64,000 nt of DNA from Lentisphaera araneosa HTCC2155 (GTDB taxonomy: Bacteria; Verrucomicrobiota; Lentisphaeria; Lentisphaerales; Lentisphaeraceae). Numbering within the stretch: the stretch's first letter is position 1; the number at the start of each line of letters is the position of its first letter. Under the pieces are notes generated by a model. The model saw only the letters and a list, made by a program, of their open reading frames with translations, made no database searches and had not been told where the DNA came from. The stretch lies in NCBI RefSeq assembly GCF_000170755.1, contig NZ_ABCK01000003.1, forward strand, positions 281,897 to 345,896. Reading direction: 5' to 3'. Shown here in pieces: positions 37,042-46,280 of the stretch. The position numbers and the translations under genes were made by a program.

Positions 37042-38514
37042 ATGAACAGAAATAAATCTATTTACAGTATTTTGGTCATAATGTGGACTTTGTCCCTTTG
37101 TGCCTTAGAGCCTTCTAATAATGAACTTATTACGGCTAAACTTTACGACAGCTTTTTTAAAAGTGGCGAAGCTCAAAGAGCTAAGCTCAATTTATTTTTA
37201 ACACAAATGCCGAAAGGTGGTGATCTTCATCATCATTATTCTGGTAGCATCTACGTAGAGACTTACCTAGAGTGGTTACAGGAAAAAAAATGGGGCATTG
37301 ATGTGGCAACACTCAAAATTGTTCCCAAACCAATTACGACGAGTACAGACTCGGTTTTAACGGTTTCTGATCTTCTGAAAAACGATGTGCTCTACAGAAA
37401 ATTATTAACTTTATGGTCCAATAAGGATTACTACAATCACTGTCACGAACAAGTGCCGCCAGATAGTAATTTCTTTTATAGCTTTGAATACTTCAAAGAG
37501 ATATCTCCCCTAAATCACGACCTTGGTTTACGGATCCTAAAAGATCGAGCGATTAAAGAAAATGTATCTTATATCGAGACCATGATTGCTAATGTTGGTG
37601 TTGAGGCGAAGAATTATTATACTGCGGAGGAAGTGAATTCATTAGTTTCTGAGTTTAGAGACAGTATTAAGCAAGAACAAGTTAATAAGCTCTGTCAGCA
37701 GATTGAGGGCAAGCTTGTCAGGAATGTACAGTTTTTAGGACGTGTGGATTTGTTTAATAATAATTTAACTCGCAGTCACAGGGGAATAGATGATGAAAAC
37801 TTTATGATGAGGTTTCAAACTTACGCGGTGCGAGTTCGTGATCCTCTACAAGTTTATTGTGAGCTATTGTCAGCCTATTTAGCATGTGAAAGCAATCCAC
37901 TTCTCGTCGGTGTTAATATTGTGGCTCCAGAGAATAATTCCGTGGCTTTGCGGGACTATACGCTACACATGCAAATGTTTAATTACTTAAAATCTAAATA
38001 CCCACGCGTCAATCGCGCTCTTCATGCGGGGGAATTAACTTGTGGCATGGTCAGGCCAAAAAACCTACAATTTCACATCAAAGAAGCTTTAGAGATTGCG
38101 GGAGCCCAACGCATTGGCCACGGTATTGATATATCTTACGAAAAAGATTCGCTTAAGACTCTCGAAAAAATAAAGAATGAATCGGCGGTTGAAATCAATT
38201 TGACCAGTAATGAATTTATTTTAGGTGTAAAAGGACAAGACCACCCTTACATCATTTATGAGGCCTACGGAGTGCCGATGGTGATTTCCACAGATGACTC
38301 GGCAGTATCGAGAAATAACTTAAGTAAGGAGTACCTTTTGTTGGCGAGCCGTTATCAGCCGAGTTATAAAAAAATTAAAGAATACGTTTTTAATAGCGTC
38401 AAGTATTCGTTTTTAAACGAAGAAGAAAAACGCGAGCTTCATAAGAGAGTTCTTGTAAAATTCTCGAAGTTTGAACGTGATATGGCGGAGCTCTCAAAGA
38501 AACTAACGCAATAA
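37042..38514 (+). CDS. exported adenosine deaminase, ADGF/CECR1-like
   Basis: 490 residues. SILVIMWTLSLCALEP is a signal peptide with likely cleavage at A-LEP, the same end as in the WG-repeat protein. Deaminase motifs: MPKGGDLHHHYSGS (metal HxH), RALHAGELTCG (His and catalytic Glu), RIGHGIDI (His) and STDDSAVS (Asp). The MPKGGDLHxH word is typical of the growth-factor-like ADA group, which is secreted in animals and periplasmic in bacteria. It would turn adenosine into inosine outside the cytoplasm, for nucleoside scavenging. Convergent with pyrB. Confidence 0.88.
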   Translation: MNRNKSIYSILVIMWTLSLCALEPSNNELITAKLYDSFFKSGEAQRAKLNLFLTQMPKGGDLHHHYSGSIYVETYLEWLQEKKWGIDVATLKIVPKPITTSTDSVLTVSDLLKNDVLYRKLLTLWSNKDYYNHCHEQVPPDSNFFYSFEYFKEISPLNHDLGLRILKDRAIKENVSYIETMIANVGVEAKNYYTAEEVNSLVSEFRDSIKQEQVNKLCQQIEGKLVRNVQFLGRVDLFNNNLTRSHRGIDDENFMMRFQTYAVRVRDPLQVYCELLSAYLACESNPLLVGVNIVAPENNSVALRDYTLHMQMFNYLKSKYPRVNRALHAGELTCGMVRPKNLQFHIKEALEIAGAQRIGHGIDISYEKDSLKTLEKIKNESAVEINLTSNEFILGVKGQDHPYIIYEAYGVPMVISTDDSAVSRNNLSKEYLLLASRYQPSYKKIKEYVFNSVKYSFLNEEEKRELHKRVLVKFSKFERDMAELSKKLTQ

Positions 38515-38540
38515 AAAAGCCTCGTATTGAACAGGGCTTT
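38513..38540 (-). terminator. terminator of pyrB
   Basis: AAAGCC pairs with GGCTTT across a 13-base loop; a run of T follows on the minus strand. It overlaps the end of the convergent deaminase gene. Confidence 0.65.
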
Positions 38541-38545
38541 GGAAA

Positions 38546-39649
38546 TTAAATATCGGCTGTGTGATTGGCTTGTTTACAGATGTCAGACCAATAGCTCATG
38601 ATTTTTTTATCATAGCCAGTTATATGAGTCATAAGTGCGGCGCGAGCCCACATGCCATTTCTCTCTTGTCGCCAGTATTTAGCGCGTGGATCATTGTCAA
38701 TCGCACTATCCAGTTCTTCTCTTCTTGGGAGCGGGTGCATAATAGCGCAGTGCTCTTTGAGGATAGAAAGATGTTCAGCTCTTAGCGAGAATTCGGGAAA
38801 AGATTTTTCACTTTTATCAGATCCTGTATCATGCTCGTCTTGGACACGAGTCATATAGATGGCGTCTGCTTCGGGGAGGTGTTTAATGAATTCGTTACTC
38901 ACTTCATAATCCATTTGCTTCTCGTCGAGGAAGGAAATGACGTCTTCAGCCATTTTGAACTTTTCGGGAGAAGAGAGGATGAGTTTAGTTCCTGGGAAGA
39001 AAGTGATCAGCTTACTCAAAGACCGAACTGTACGTCCACGTAAGAGGTCGCCTGCTAAAAGAATAGTCTTTCCTTCAAGTCCACCGTAGTGTTCAAATGA
39101 ACGACGCAATGTATAAATATCTAAGATCGCTTGTGTAGGGTGTTGGTCTTTACCTGAGCCTGCGTTGAGGATGGGGATAGGGCGCTCGGAATTGTTAAGG
39201 CAGTAGGCGGCTTGCTCCGCATAGCCTTCTTTCGGGTGGCGCATAATGATAAAGTTGAAGTAAGAGGAGAAAGTACGAATCGTATCTTCGAAAGTTTCGC
39301 CTTTGACTTCAGAGCTTATACTCGCATCGCGAACATCGCTCGTCTGTATTCCAAGGATTTGACAGGCCGTTCTAAAGCTGAGATAAGTACGCGTAGAGGG
39401 CTGCATGAAATAGAGCATCGCCTTGTAGTGTGGCATCAGACCTTGAAGAAATAGGGAGCCTTTCTTGGACTTGCTTATCGAGCGAATAATATTAGTCAAT
39501 TTATAGATATGATCGATGAATTCTCTATCAAATTGTTGAGAATGAAGACAGTGAAAAAGCTGACCGTTCTCACTGAAATAAGGTTTCTTTTCTTCTGGAC
39601 TTAAAGCTTGGAAATCAGACCAAGTAATGTTTTTTGTTTCACTGAGCAC
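38546..39649 (-). CDS. pyrB: aspartate carbamoyltransferase
   Basis: 367 residues, longer than the usual 310 through an N-terminal extension of about 50 residues. The carbamoyl-phosphate motif is QPSTRTYLSFRTA; HPTQAILDIYTL with Thr-Gln marks the aspartate rather than ornithine enzyme (which has HPCQ), and MHPLPRREELD closes the active site. It makes carbamoyl-aspartate in pyrimidine synthesis. No pyrI regulatory gene is adjacent. A well-formed promoter lies 36 bases upstream. Confidence 0.92.
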   Translation of the reverse strand: MLSETKNITWSDFQALSPEEKKPYFSENGQLFHCLHSQQFDREFIDHIYKLTNIIRSISKSKKGSLFLQGLMPHYKAMLYFMQPSTRTYLSFRTACQILGIQTSDVRDASISSEVKGETFEDTIRTFSSYFNFIIMRHPKEGYAEQAAYCLNNSERPIPILNAGSGKDQHPTQAILDIYTLRRSFEHYGGLEGKTILLAGDLLRGRTVRSLSKLITFFPGTKLILSSPEKFKMAEDVISFLDEKQMDYEVSNEFIKHLPEADAIYMTRVQDEHDTGSDKSEKSFPEFSLRAEHLSILKEHCAIMHPLPRREELDSAIDNDPRAKYWRQERNGMWARAALMTHITGYDKKIMSYWSDICKQANHTADI

Positions 39650-39684
39650 GGGTCATCCTCGTTAAAAAAATTAAGATTGATCGA

Positions 39685-39713
39685 ATCATAGCTTCGGCTA
39701 CAAATAAAGTCAA
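39685..39713 (-). promoter_or_regulatory. sigma-70 promoter of pyrB
   Basis: On the minus strand TTGACT, a 17-base spacer and TATGAT: 5 of 6 matches in each box. It ends 36 bases before the pyrB ATG. Confidence 0.7.
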
Positions 39714-39820
39714 GTTTTTGCCTCTTTTAAGTTGATGAAATACGACTGGTGAATTGTCAGTCGAATCTAAGAGGACTAGATTAGCTCACTATTTTAAAAA
39801 TCATTTAATCGGGAGACACG

Positions 39821-41209
39821 ATGCAGCCCAAAACTGTAAAAGAAGTTGATGAACGTACTAGAGAGCTCTACAACAGAGCCGATGAAGCTTTGCAACAGAA
39901 GAATTATGACTACGCCATCGATTTGTTCCAAAACTGTTTAAAACAAGTTCCAGCACTCAAGGAAGCAAGAGCCTCTTTAAGACAAGCGGCCTTATTAAAA
40001 TTTGGTGGTAAGCCAAGTGCGGCTAAGCAAGCCATGGTAGCTATGAAGTTTTCCGTCACGCTAACAGTGAAAATTCCTGGGCTTATTCGTAAAGGTGAAT
40101 TCTTAAAAGCTATTCGACTTTGTGAAGAAGTTTTGGCTAATGACCCCAGTAACTTATCTGCTAGTCGCCTACTTGCGGAAGCCGCAACAGAAGCTGAAAT
40201 GGGTTGGATTTCCGTAGAAATCATGGAATTAGCGAGTCGTTATAACCCTACTGATGCGGATGTGAATTTGTATCTAGCACAGATATATAATGAGAATGCG
40301 ATGGGTGCCAAAGCTGTAGATCTTTGCGAAAAACTGCGTAAATACCACCCCAATGATGAACGCATATTCAAAATGAATAACACCTCCCAAGCTAAAATGG
40401 CTATGGATGAGGGTAACCTTGATAACAAGAAAGAGGAGGGTGACGGGCCAAAAGAAGAAAAAGTTGATGTCTATGAAACTCAAACTCTTCAGAGTACTCG
40501 TAATACGACGATCATTACAAAAGGTTCAGATCACTACGTGCAAGAATTAATGAGTGGTAATGATACAATTGATACGCGTAAGCGCTTAGCACGTGAGTTT
40601 ATCCGTGAAGGCGAGTTCGATCAAGCCGTAGAAATTTTACAAGAAGCACTCGATATGGAACACGCTGTAGATGTACAGCTTCAAAAGCTAGTATTCACCG
40701 CGGTTGAAGGTCGTATTGATAATGCATTAGAATCTTGGAAAGCGCATTTAGAAGATGCAACTAGTGATTTAGAAAAAGAAGAAGCAATTGCAGAAATCGC
40801 AAACCTCGAACAAACGAAAAAAGATATCCTCTTAGATCGTGCGCGTGAACAAGTAGCTCATTTCCCTAATGACCCTAAAACAAACATGGCTTTCGCCGAA
40901 ATATTGGTTGAACGTGGAATGTTTGAAGAAGCTCTTGATCCTCTAACTAAAGCAGCCACAAGCCCGCGTTTTACGACTCGTGCTTATATGTTACGTGGGA
41001 AATGTCGTATTGGCTTAGAAATTTTTGATAAGGCCAAGATTGACTTGAGCAAAGCTTTGGAGTCACTAAGACCCCGTGACAGGAACGAAGCCGAGCTCAA
41101 TCAATTGTTGGGAGCCTCTTTAAAGGCACTTGGCGAGAATGATGAAGCAGAAGCCCATCTAACTAAAGCTAAAGATTTGGGTTATACTGAAACTCAAGAG
41201 GAAGCATAA
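39821..41209 (+). CDS. TPR-repeat protein, first gene of a kinase operon
   Basis: 462 residues. Tetratricopeptide units occur near residues 12-45 (LYNRADEALQQKNYDYAIDL), 85-150 (KGEFLKAIRLCEEVLANDPS) and again from about 250 to the end (EGEFDQAVEILQEALDM, RGMFEEALDPLTKAATSP, GENDEAEAHLTKAKDL). An acidic linker (KKEEGDGPKEEKVDV) near 210 joins the two blocks. No signal peptide. TPR arrays bind protein partners; the Ser/Thr kinase gene follows after 9 bases, so a scaffold or substrate of that kinase is likely. Confidence 0.85.
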   Translation: MQPKTVKEVDERTRELYNRADEALQQKNYDYAIDLFQNCLKQVPALKEARASLRQAALLKFGGKPSAAKQAMVAMKFSVTLTVKIPGLIRKGEFLKAIRLCEEVLANDPSNLSASRLLAEAATEAEMGWISVEIMELASRYNPTDADVNLYLAQIYNENAMGAKAVDLCEKLRKYHPNDERIFKMNNTSQAKMAMDEGNLDNKKEEGDGPKEEKVDVYETQTLQSTRNTTIITKGSDHYVQELMSGNDTIDTRKRLAREFIREGEFDQAVEILQEALDMEHAVDVQLQKLVFTAVEGRIDNALESWKAHLEDATSDLEKEEAIAEIANLEQTKKDILLDRAREQVAHFPNDPKTNMAFAEILVERGMFEEALDPLTKAATSPRFTTRAYMLRGKCRIGLEIFDKAKIDLSKALESLRPRDRNEAELNQLLGASLKALGENDEAEAHLTKAKDLGYTETQEEA

Positions 41210-41218
41210 GGTTTTAGT

Positions 41219-42571
41219 ATGTCACCGAAAAACAAACCTTCTTTTCCTAAGAGGTTGTTATCGTTGCTAGGAGCGCCTTTTTCGAAGTCAAAAGAAATAA
41301 ACGAAACTCTGTTGTTTGAACAAAATCAATCAACGGTAGGGTCGACTCAATTGCCTAAACATTTACAAGATCGTTACAAAGTGATGCGAACTTTGGGTCA
41401 GGGTGGTTATGGAGTTGTTTATTTAGTACAAGACATGATGATAGGCCGCTTAGCTGCGATGAAACTTTTGAAAAAAGCTTCTTCGGAAGGGGATGCTGTT
41501 TTTGATCATTTTAAGCAAGAAGCGAGAATTGCTGGTCAACTAGATCATGAAAATATAGTTGTCATTTTTAATGCCGAGTACGAAGATAATTACGCCTTCA
41601 TAGTTATGGAGTATTTATCTGAGGGTAACTTGGCTTCTATGATTAATGAAAAGGGGCAATACCCTCCTCAGGAAGCTATGTTGATTGTTCAAGGAATTCT
41701 TGATGGTCTCTCTGCAGCACACCGCATGCGTGTGGTGCATCGAGATATTAAACCAGAGAATATTTTATTTGATCCTAAAGGACGCCCGAAAATTAGTGAC
41801 TTTGGTGTAGCTCACCTACCGAAAGAAGAAGGTGGGGTGCTGAGTAAAGAAGAATTTATGCCTGTGGGAACTCCCTGTTATATGTCGCCAGAACAGCTTG
41901 CAGGTAAAGAAGATATTGATAGCCGTGCTGACCTCTATTCTTGCGGCGCAATTTTATACGAAATGCTTACGGGGCAAAAGTTATACGATATTCCTCGCGA
42001 TACTCGCTTGGACGATATTTTGAAAATTGTTGATGGATGTGACTATAAAAAACTCTCTACTTTTAATATAGAGTATCCGGAAGGTCTCGTAGAATTTGTT
42101 GAAAAACTTTTAGCTGTGGATCGCGAAGGACGCTACCAATCTTCAATGGCAGCTTTAAATGACCTCAATGAACTTTTAGACAAAATTGAGAAGGAAAAAG
42201 AGACCACTGCTTTCCCTGATCGCATCGTTACGAGCCCGACAGACTTGCTTGAAGACGTTATGCGTATTTTATTACAGGATGGAATTATGGCTCCTGCAGA
42301 GAGACGCGAAATCAATAAGCGAGCAGATCGTTTAAGAGTTTCAAAAGAGAAGACTCGTGAGATCGAAGAAAAGATCCGCAAGGAAATGGGCTTGCCTTCT
42401 TTGGATTCTCTAGAGGCTTATGAATCTACTTATCAATTGATGGGTGGAGACTGGGACTCAATGAGTCACCAAGAAAAAGAGTTTCTTAAGAAAACGTCTG
42501 AGAGCTTAGGTCTACAAGATATTGAACGTCAAATGATAGAAAAGGATTCAGCTGAAAGTAGAGACTCATGA
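41219..42571 (+). CDS. serine/threonine protein kinase, Hanks type
   Basis: 450 residues. Kinase domain about 55-320: glycine loop LGQGGYGVVYLV, lysine in LAAMKLLKKA, catalytic HRDIKPENILFD, ISDFGVAHL and the APE-like SPEQL. The C-terminal 120 residues are helical and charged (LLEDVMRILLQDGIMAPAER); no PASTA repeat or membrane segment is seen, so it should be cytoplasmic. It sits between the TPR gene and the zinc-ribbon membrane gene, overlapping the latter by 4 bases. Confidence 0.93.
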   Translation: MSPKNKPSFPKRLLSLLGAPFSKSKEINETLLFEQNQSTVGSTQLPKHLQDRYKVMRTLGQGGYGVVYLVQDMMIGRLAAMKLLKKASSEGDAVFDHFKQEARIAGQLDHENIVVIFNAEYEDNYAFIVMEYLSEGNLASMINEKGQYPPQEAMLIVQGILDGLSAAHRMRVVHRDIKPENILFDPKGRPKISDFGVAHLPKEEGGVLSKEEFMPVGTPCYMSPEQLAGKEDIDSRADLYSCGAILYEMLTGQKLYDIPRDTRLDDILKIVDGCDYKKLSTFNIEYPEGLVEFVEKLLAVDREGRYQSSMAALNDLNELLDKIEKEKETTAFPDRIVTSPTDLLEDVMRILLQDGIMAPAERREINKRADRLRVSKEKTREIEEKIRKEMGLPSLDSLEAYESTYQLMGGDWDSMSHQEKEFLKKTSESLGLQDIERQMIEKDSAESRDS

Positions 42572-43281
42572 AATTTGCCTGTAAACACTGTGGGGTTGAA
42601 CACGAAGTTCGCCCATCTGCTATTGATCAACAAATGAATTGCAATAGTTGCGGGCGTCTTAATATCATTCCAGCTCATAGCGCGAAAGTTGAAGTTAAGT
42701 CGCGCACCAAGACACTCGTTTATTTTGAGCCAGGGCTTCTTTTTACCAGTTTGATTATTTTTGGTCATGGGATTCATCCCACTCTGAGTTTGTCTTTGAC
42801 CATGCTGTGTACAGCGATGTTGCTCTTTCTGATGCGTAACCCAGTGAATTCCTTGCCGTTTTTTGCTCAATACACAGCACTGCAACTGCGAAAGTTCAGT
42901 TCAGATCAATACTTGATTCCAATTTGGCTCTTGATGCTTCTTAGTAAGATTCCAGATACAGAGTTTTTCTTTTACCTTTTTGCAGCCATCGCCATTTTAT
43001 ATGCCGGGATATCTTCGATTGCCTTGCATTACAATATTGATCATACGATTGGCACCACAGAATGTAAACCCATGCCCAAGTTACGTGAAATCCTCTTACC
43101 TTTTTATCGCCGTGAATTGATCAATGTAAGTGAAGAAAAGGAAGAAGTTGTCTTGCCTCAGTCGCATACGCAACTTAAGATCAAAAATAAGCGTATGAAG
43201 AAAATGGATGTGCAGATTCAGGTGGATAAACGCTTTAATGAATGGCTAGAAGATGAAGTCGAACGCTTCACTGACATGTAG
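42568..43281 (+). CDS. zinc-ribbon integral membrane protein
   Basis: 237 residues. The N-terminal ribbon has Cys5, Cys8, Cys25 and Cys28 (FACKHCG and MNCNSCG). Hydrophobic segments at about 52-90 and 115-150 make three or four spans (LLFTSLIIFGHGIHPTLSLS, FFFYLFAAIAILYAGISSIA), followed by a charged tail. Translationally coupled to the kinase by ATGA. It could be an anchor or target of that kinase. It ends 14 bases inside the end of the convergent recD2 gene. Confidence 0.7.
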   Translation: MKFACKHCGVEHEVRPSAIDQQMNCNSCGRLNIIPAHSAKVEVKSRTKTLVYFEPGLLFTSLIIFGHGIHPTLSLSLTMLCTAMLLFLMRNPVNSLPFFAQYTALQLRKFSSDQYLIPIWLLMLLSKIPDTEFFFYLFAAIAILYAGISSIALHYNIDHTIGTTECKPMPKLREILLPFYRRELINVSEEKEEVVLPQSHTQLKIKNKRMKKMDVQIQVDKRFNEWLEDEVERFTDM

Positions 43282-45481
43282 TAATCTGACTGATTTGCAG
43301 TTTATATTTTAGTAAGGTAAAACGCTTGCTCATTCCCTTGTTGGCAATGCATTGAGAAATGGCCTGTCGGCTCGAGCACAGCACGAGCAGTTCTTTTGCA
43401 CGAGTAATAGCCGTATATAGTAGATTCTTTTTCAACATGATATAATGGCTCGTATTCATCGGGACAATTACTGCAGGGAATTCTGAGCCCTGTGATTTAT
43501 GTATGGTGATGGCGTAGGCTAAACGTATTTGTTCAGCTTCCTCAAAATCATAGCTCACTTGCAGCCCATCAAAATCAATGATAAAGCTCTTTTCTTCATT
43601 ATATATATCGACGATGTAACCCATGTCGCCATTGAAGACTTTCTTGGTGTAGTTATTGACTGTCTGTATAACTCGATCACCCAAAATAAAACGGCTCTTG
43701 CCAAAATTGAATTGCTTCTTATGGATGTCATTGAGATCTTCTTGGAGATAAAGGTTGAGGGCTTCGCATCCGCATTTGCCTCGATTCATGGGCATGAGGA
43801 TTTGGATGTCTTTGGCACTGATATCAAACTTTTGCGGAATGCGCTCTTTGATCATTTTTGAAATCATCGGGAAGAGTTTTTCGGGATCATCTTGGTGGAT
43901 GAAATAAAAGTCATTGTGGTCACCTTCAATTTGGCGAAGGTCAGGTTCTTGGCCTAGGTTAATACGGTGGGCATTGGTAATGATGCGGCTTGATGAAGCC
44001 TGACGAAAAACTTGATGTAAAGCTGTGAGGGGGATGAGTTGGGATTCGATGAGATCATTGAGTACAAAGCCTGGTCCAACAGAGGGTAGCTGGTCGGGGT
44101 CACCAACTAAAACCAAATGAGTTTCATTGTGGTCAATCGCCGCAAAAAGTTTCCGAGCTAGGCTTATGTCGAGCATCGATACCTCATCCACAACCAAGAT
44201 ATCGCATTTGAGCTTTTTATATTCATTAAAGACAAATTCGCCTTCGCTTTCACTATCACTCATGAGGAGGCGGTGAATAGTTAGTGCTCTGGCGCCTGAA
44301 GCTTCGCCCAAGCGTTGAGCAGCACGTCCAGTGGGAGCCGCTAATTTTATTTTTTTACCGTGCTTTCGCGATTGCTGAACAATTTCTTTTACCGTGGTTG
44401 TTTTGCCCACGCCTGGGCCGCCGGTAATGATACTGAGACGTTTGTTAAAGCTGGTGTTGACGGCTTGCTTCTGCTCCGTGTTTAATTCGCTATTGAGAAA
44501 GTCGACTTCTGATTGTGCGTGCGGGTACTGTTTATCGAGTTTGATAAAGCCGAGTAGATGATCGAGTAAAGATTCTTCGTCATTGTGAAGGTGACGTTCA
44601 TAGAGGTAAGACATTTCTTGGTGGACTTCCTCGATGATGGATCCGTCCTTAATGGCGCGCTGGAGGCCTTCGAGTATATTGGCTGTGTCCACCTTTAACA
44701 TTTCACTGGCTTTATTGAGTAAGAATTCACGCGGCATGCAAGTGTGGCCATCTTGGCTTTGGACTTTTACTGTATGCACAATTCCAGAGGCAGTGCGAAA
44801 AGGATTAGTGGCTTCGATTCCCAAGTTTTGAGCGAGTTTATCTGCTTGGATAAAACCTATGCCACGAATGCTTTCTGCTAAGATATAAGGATTGTCTTTG
44901 ATGATGGCAGCGCTGCGATCTCCATACTGTTCCATAATCAAAGAGCATTGGCGCGCGGTTAAGCCTAAGCCTTGGAGAAATACTTTTAGATTGCGTTCTT
45001 GATTGCCGTATTCCCAAGTACTGGAAATTTCGTCAATTCTCTTCTTGCCGATGCCAGGGACTTCTTTGAGTCGAGAGGTGTAGTTATCGAGCACGTCAAA
45101 AGTCTTGGAGCCAAAGTGTTTGACAATGCTCTCGGCCGTTTTTCGACCAATACCGGGGAGGTTCTCAGATAGATAGCGAATCATGCCTTCTTCGGAGCTA
45201 GGGAGTTTTATGGTGAATGAATCAATGCGAAACTGACGCCCGTATTGCTTATGCTTAATCCATTGACCCGTAGCTTCCATTTCTTGACCGGGACTCGCAG
45301 TAGAAAGCATCTCGCCTACAGCAGTTACTTCTCCCAGTTCATCGGCAAAAATCTTGGTGACGCAATAGGAGTTATCATCAGAAACAAAGAGGTGGCGTAA
45401 AACAGAGGCATAAAGGGTATGCTTACCCAAAGGGATGTCTTCAGGTTCATCATCGTTTTGATAAGTGAATAAGTCGCTCAT
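43268..45481 (-). CDS. recD2: RecD2-type DNA helicase (RecD/TraA family)
   Basis: 737 residues. An OB-like N-terminal region precedes tandem helix-hairpin-helix units (LPGIGRKTAESIVKHFG, VPGIGKKRIDEIS), diagnostic of RecD2 without RecBC. Superfamily 1B motifs: Walker A ITGGPGVGKTTTVKE, motif II LVVDEVSMLD, LVGDPDQLPSVGPG, and late LAYAITIHKSQGSEF and LLYTAITRAKELLVL. A 5'-3' helicase implicated in repair and fork processing. It overlaps the trmH gene by 4 bases. Confidence 0.95.
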   Translation of the reverse strand: MSDLFTYQNDDEPEDIPLGKHTLYASVLRHLFVSDDNSYCVTKIFADELGEVTAVGEMLSTASPGQEMEATGQWIKHKQYGRQFRIDSFTIKLPSSEEGMIRYLSENLPGIGRKTAESIVKHFGSKTFDVLDNYTSRLKEVPGIGKKRIDEISSTWEYGNQERNLKVFLQGLGLTARQCSLIMEQYGDRSAAIIKDNPYILAESIRGIGFIQADKLAQNLGIEATNPFRTASGIVHTVKVQSQDGHTCMPREFLLNKASEMLKVDTANILEGLQRAIKDGSIIEEVHQEMSYLYERHLHNDEESLLDHLLGFIKLDKQYPHAQSEVDFLNSELNTEQKQAVNTSFNKRLSIITGGPGVGKTTTVKEIVQQSRKHGKKIKLAAPTGRAAQRLGEASGARALTIHRLLMSDSESEGEFVFNEYKKLKCDILVVDEVSMLDISLARKLFAAIDHNETHLVLVGDPDQLPSVGPGFVLNDLIESQLIPLTALHQVFRQASSSRIITNAHRINLGQEPDLRQIEGDHNDFYFIHQDDPEKLFPMISKMIKERIPQKFDISAKDIQILMPMNRGKCGCEALNLYLQEDLNDIHKKQFNFGKSRFILGDRVIQTVNNYTKKVFNGDMGYIVDIYNEEKSFIIDFDGLQVSYDFEEAEQIRLAYAITIHKSQGSEFPAVIVPMNTSHYIMLKKNLLYTAITRAKELLVLCSSRQAISQCIANKGMSKRFTLLKYKLQISQITTCQ

Positions 45482-46275
45482 TGCTGACGTTGACGTACAG
45501 CCTCGTAGAGTAGTAGAGTAGTGGCAGTTGCTACGTTTAGGGAGTCAGCTTTGCCGAGCATTGGGATTTTGACATTAATGCTGGATTGCTTCATCCATTC
45601 TTCACTTAAACCATATTGTTCAGCGCCCACAATCACGGCAATGGGACCGGTCATATCGACGTCGGTATAAAGTTTATCTGCGTGGGGGGTTGCTGAAAGG
45701 ATAGTAATATTATTTTCTTTGAGATAGTTGATGGTGTCCTGACTTGCGGCTTCCGCAATAGGCAAAGAAAAACACATGCCTGTAGAGGCCGTGATCACAT
45801 TGGGGTTAAAGAGGTCGGTGCATTTATCGCAGAGTATGAGGCCATCCGCTCCAGTGCCATCCGCTGAACGAATGATCGTCCCGAGATTGCCGGGTTTTTC
45901 AATGGATTGAGCCACGACGAGTAGGGGTGGGTCGCTGAGCTCAAGGTCGTCGACTTGCTTGCGAAAATATCCCGTAAGCGCTAATAAACCTTCAGGGCGA
46001 TCGCGGTAAGATATTTTTTTAAAGACATTTTGTTCAGTCTCAAAAATCTGCGTGCCACCCTCGTCTTGCAGTTTCTGGATCAACTCGTCTTCATTTTTCC
46101 CAAGGAAAAAATCACGGCAAATATAAAGTTCTTTTGGATACACCCCATTGTCCGCAGCACGATAGATGCTGCGAAAGCCTTCGATAATCATGGTTTGTTC
46201 TTTATCGCGGTAGCGTCTTTCGCGCAGTTTTACGATGTGCTTAATGCGAGGGTTGCTAAGACTTGAGATATGCAT
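45478..46275 (-). CDS. TrmH/SpoU-family RNA 2'-O-methyltransferase
   Basis: 265 residues. An N-terminal substrate-binding domain (SLSNPRIKHIVKLRERRYRD) precedes the SPOUT knot with its three motifs: EKPGNLGTIIRSADGTG, AVIVGAEQYGLSEEW and IPMLGKADSLNVATATTLLL. It methylates rRNA or tRNA ribose 2'-OH using SAM; close relatives act on 23S rRNA. Operon rnd-trmH-recD2: 5 bases after rnd and overlapping recD2. Confidence 0.9.
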   Translation of the reverse strand: MHISSLSNPRIKHIVKLRERRYRDKEQTMIIEGFRSIYRAADNGVYPKELYICRDFFLGKNEDELIQKLQDEGGTQIFETEQNVFKKISYRDRPEGLLALTGYFRKQVDDLELSDPPLLVVAQSIEKPGNLGTIIRSADGTGADGLILCDKCTDLFNPNVITASTGMCFSLPIAEAASQDTINYLKENNITILSATPHADKLYTDVDMTGPIAVIVGAEQYGLSEEWMKQSSINVKIPMLGKADSLNVATATTLLLYEAVRQRQQ

Positions 46276-46280
46276 TGACT

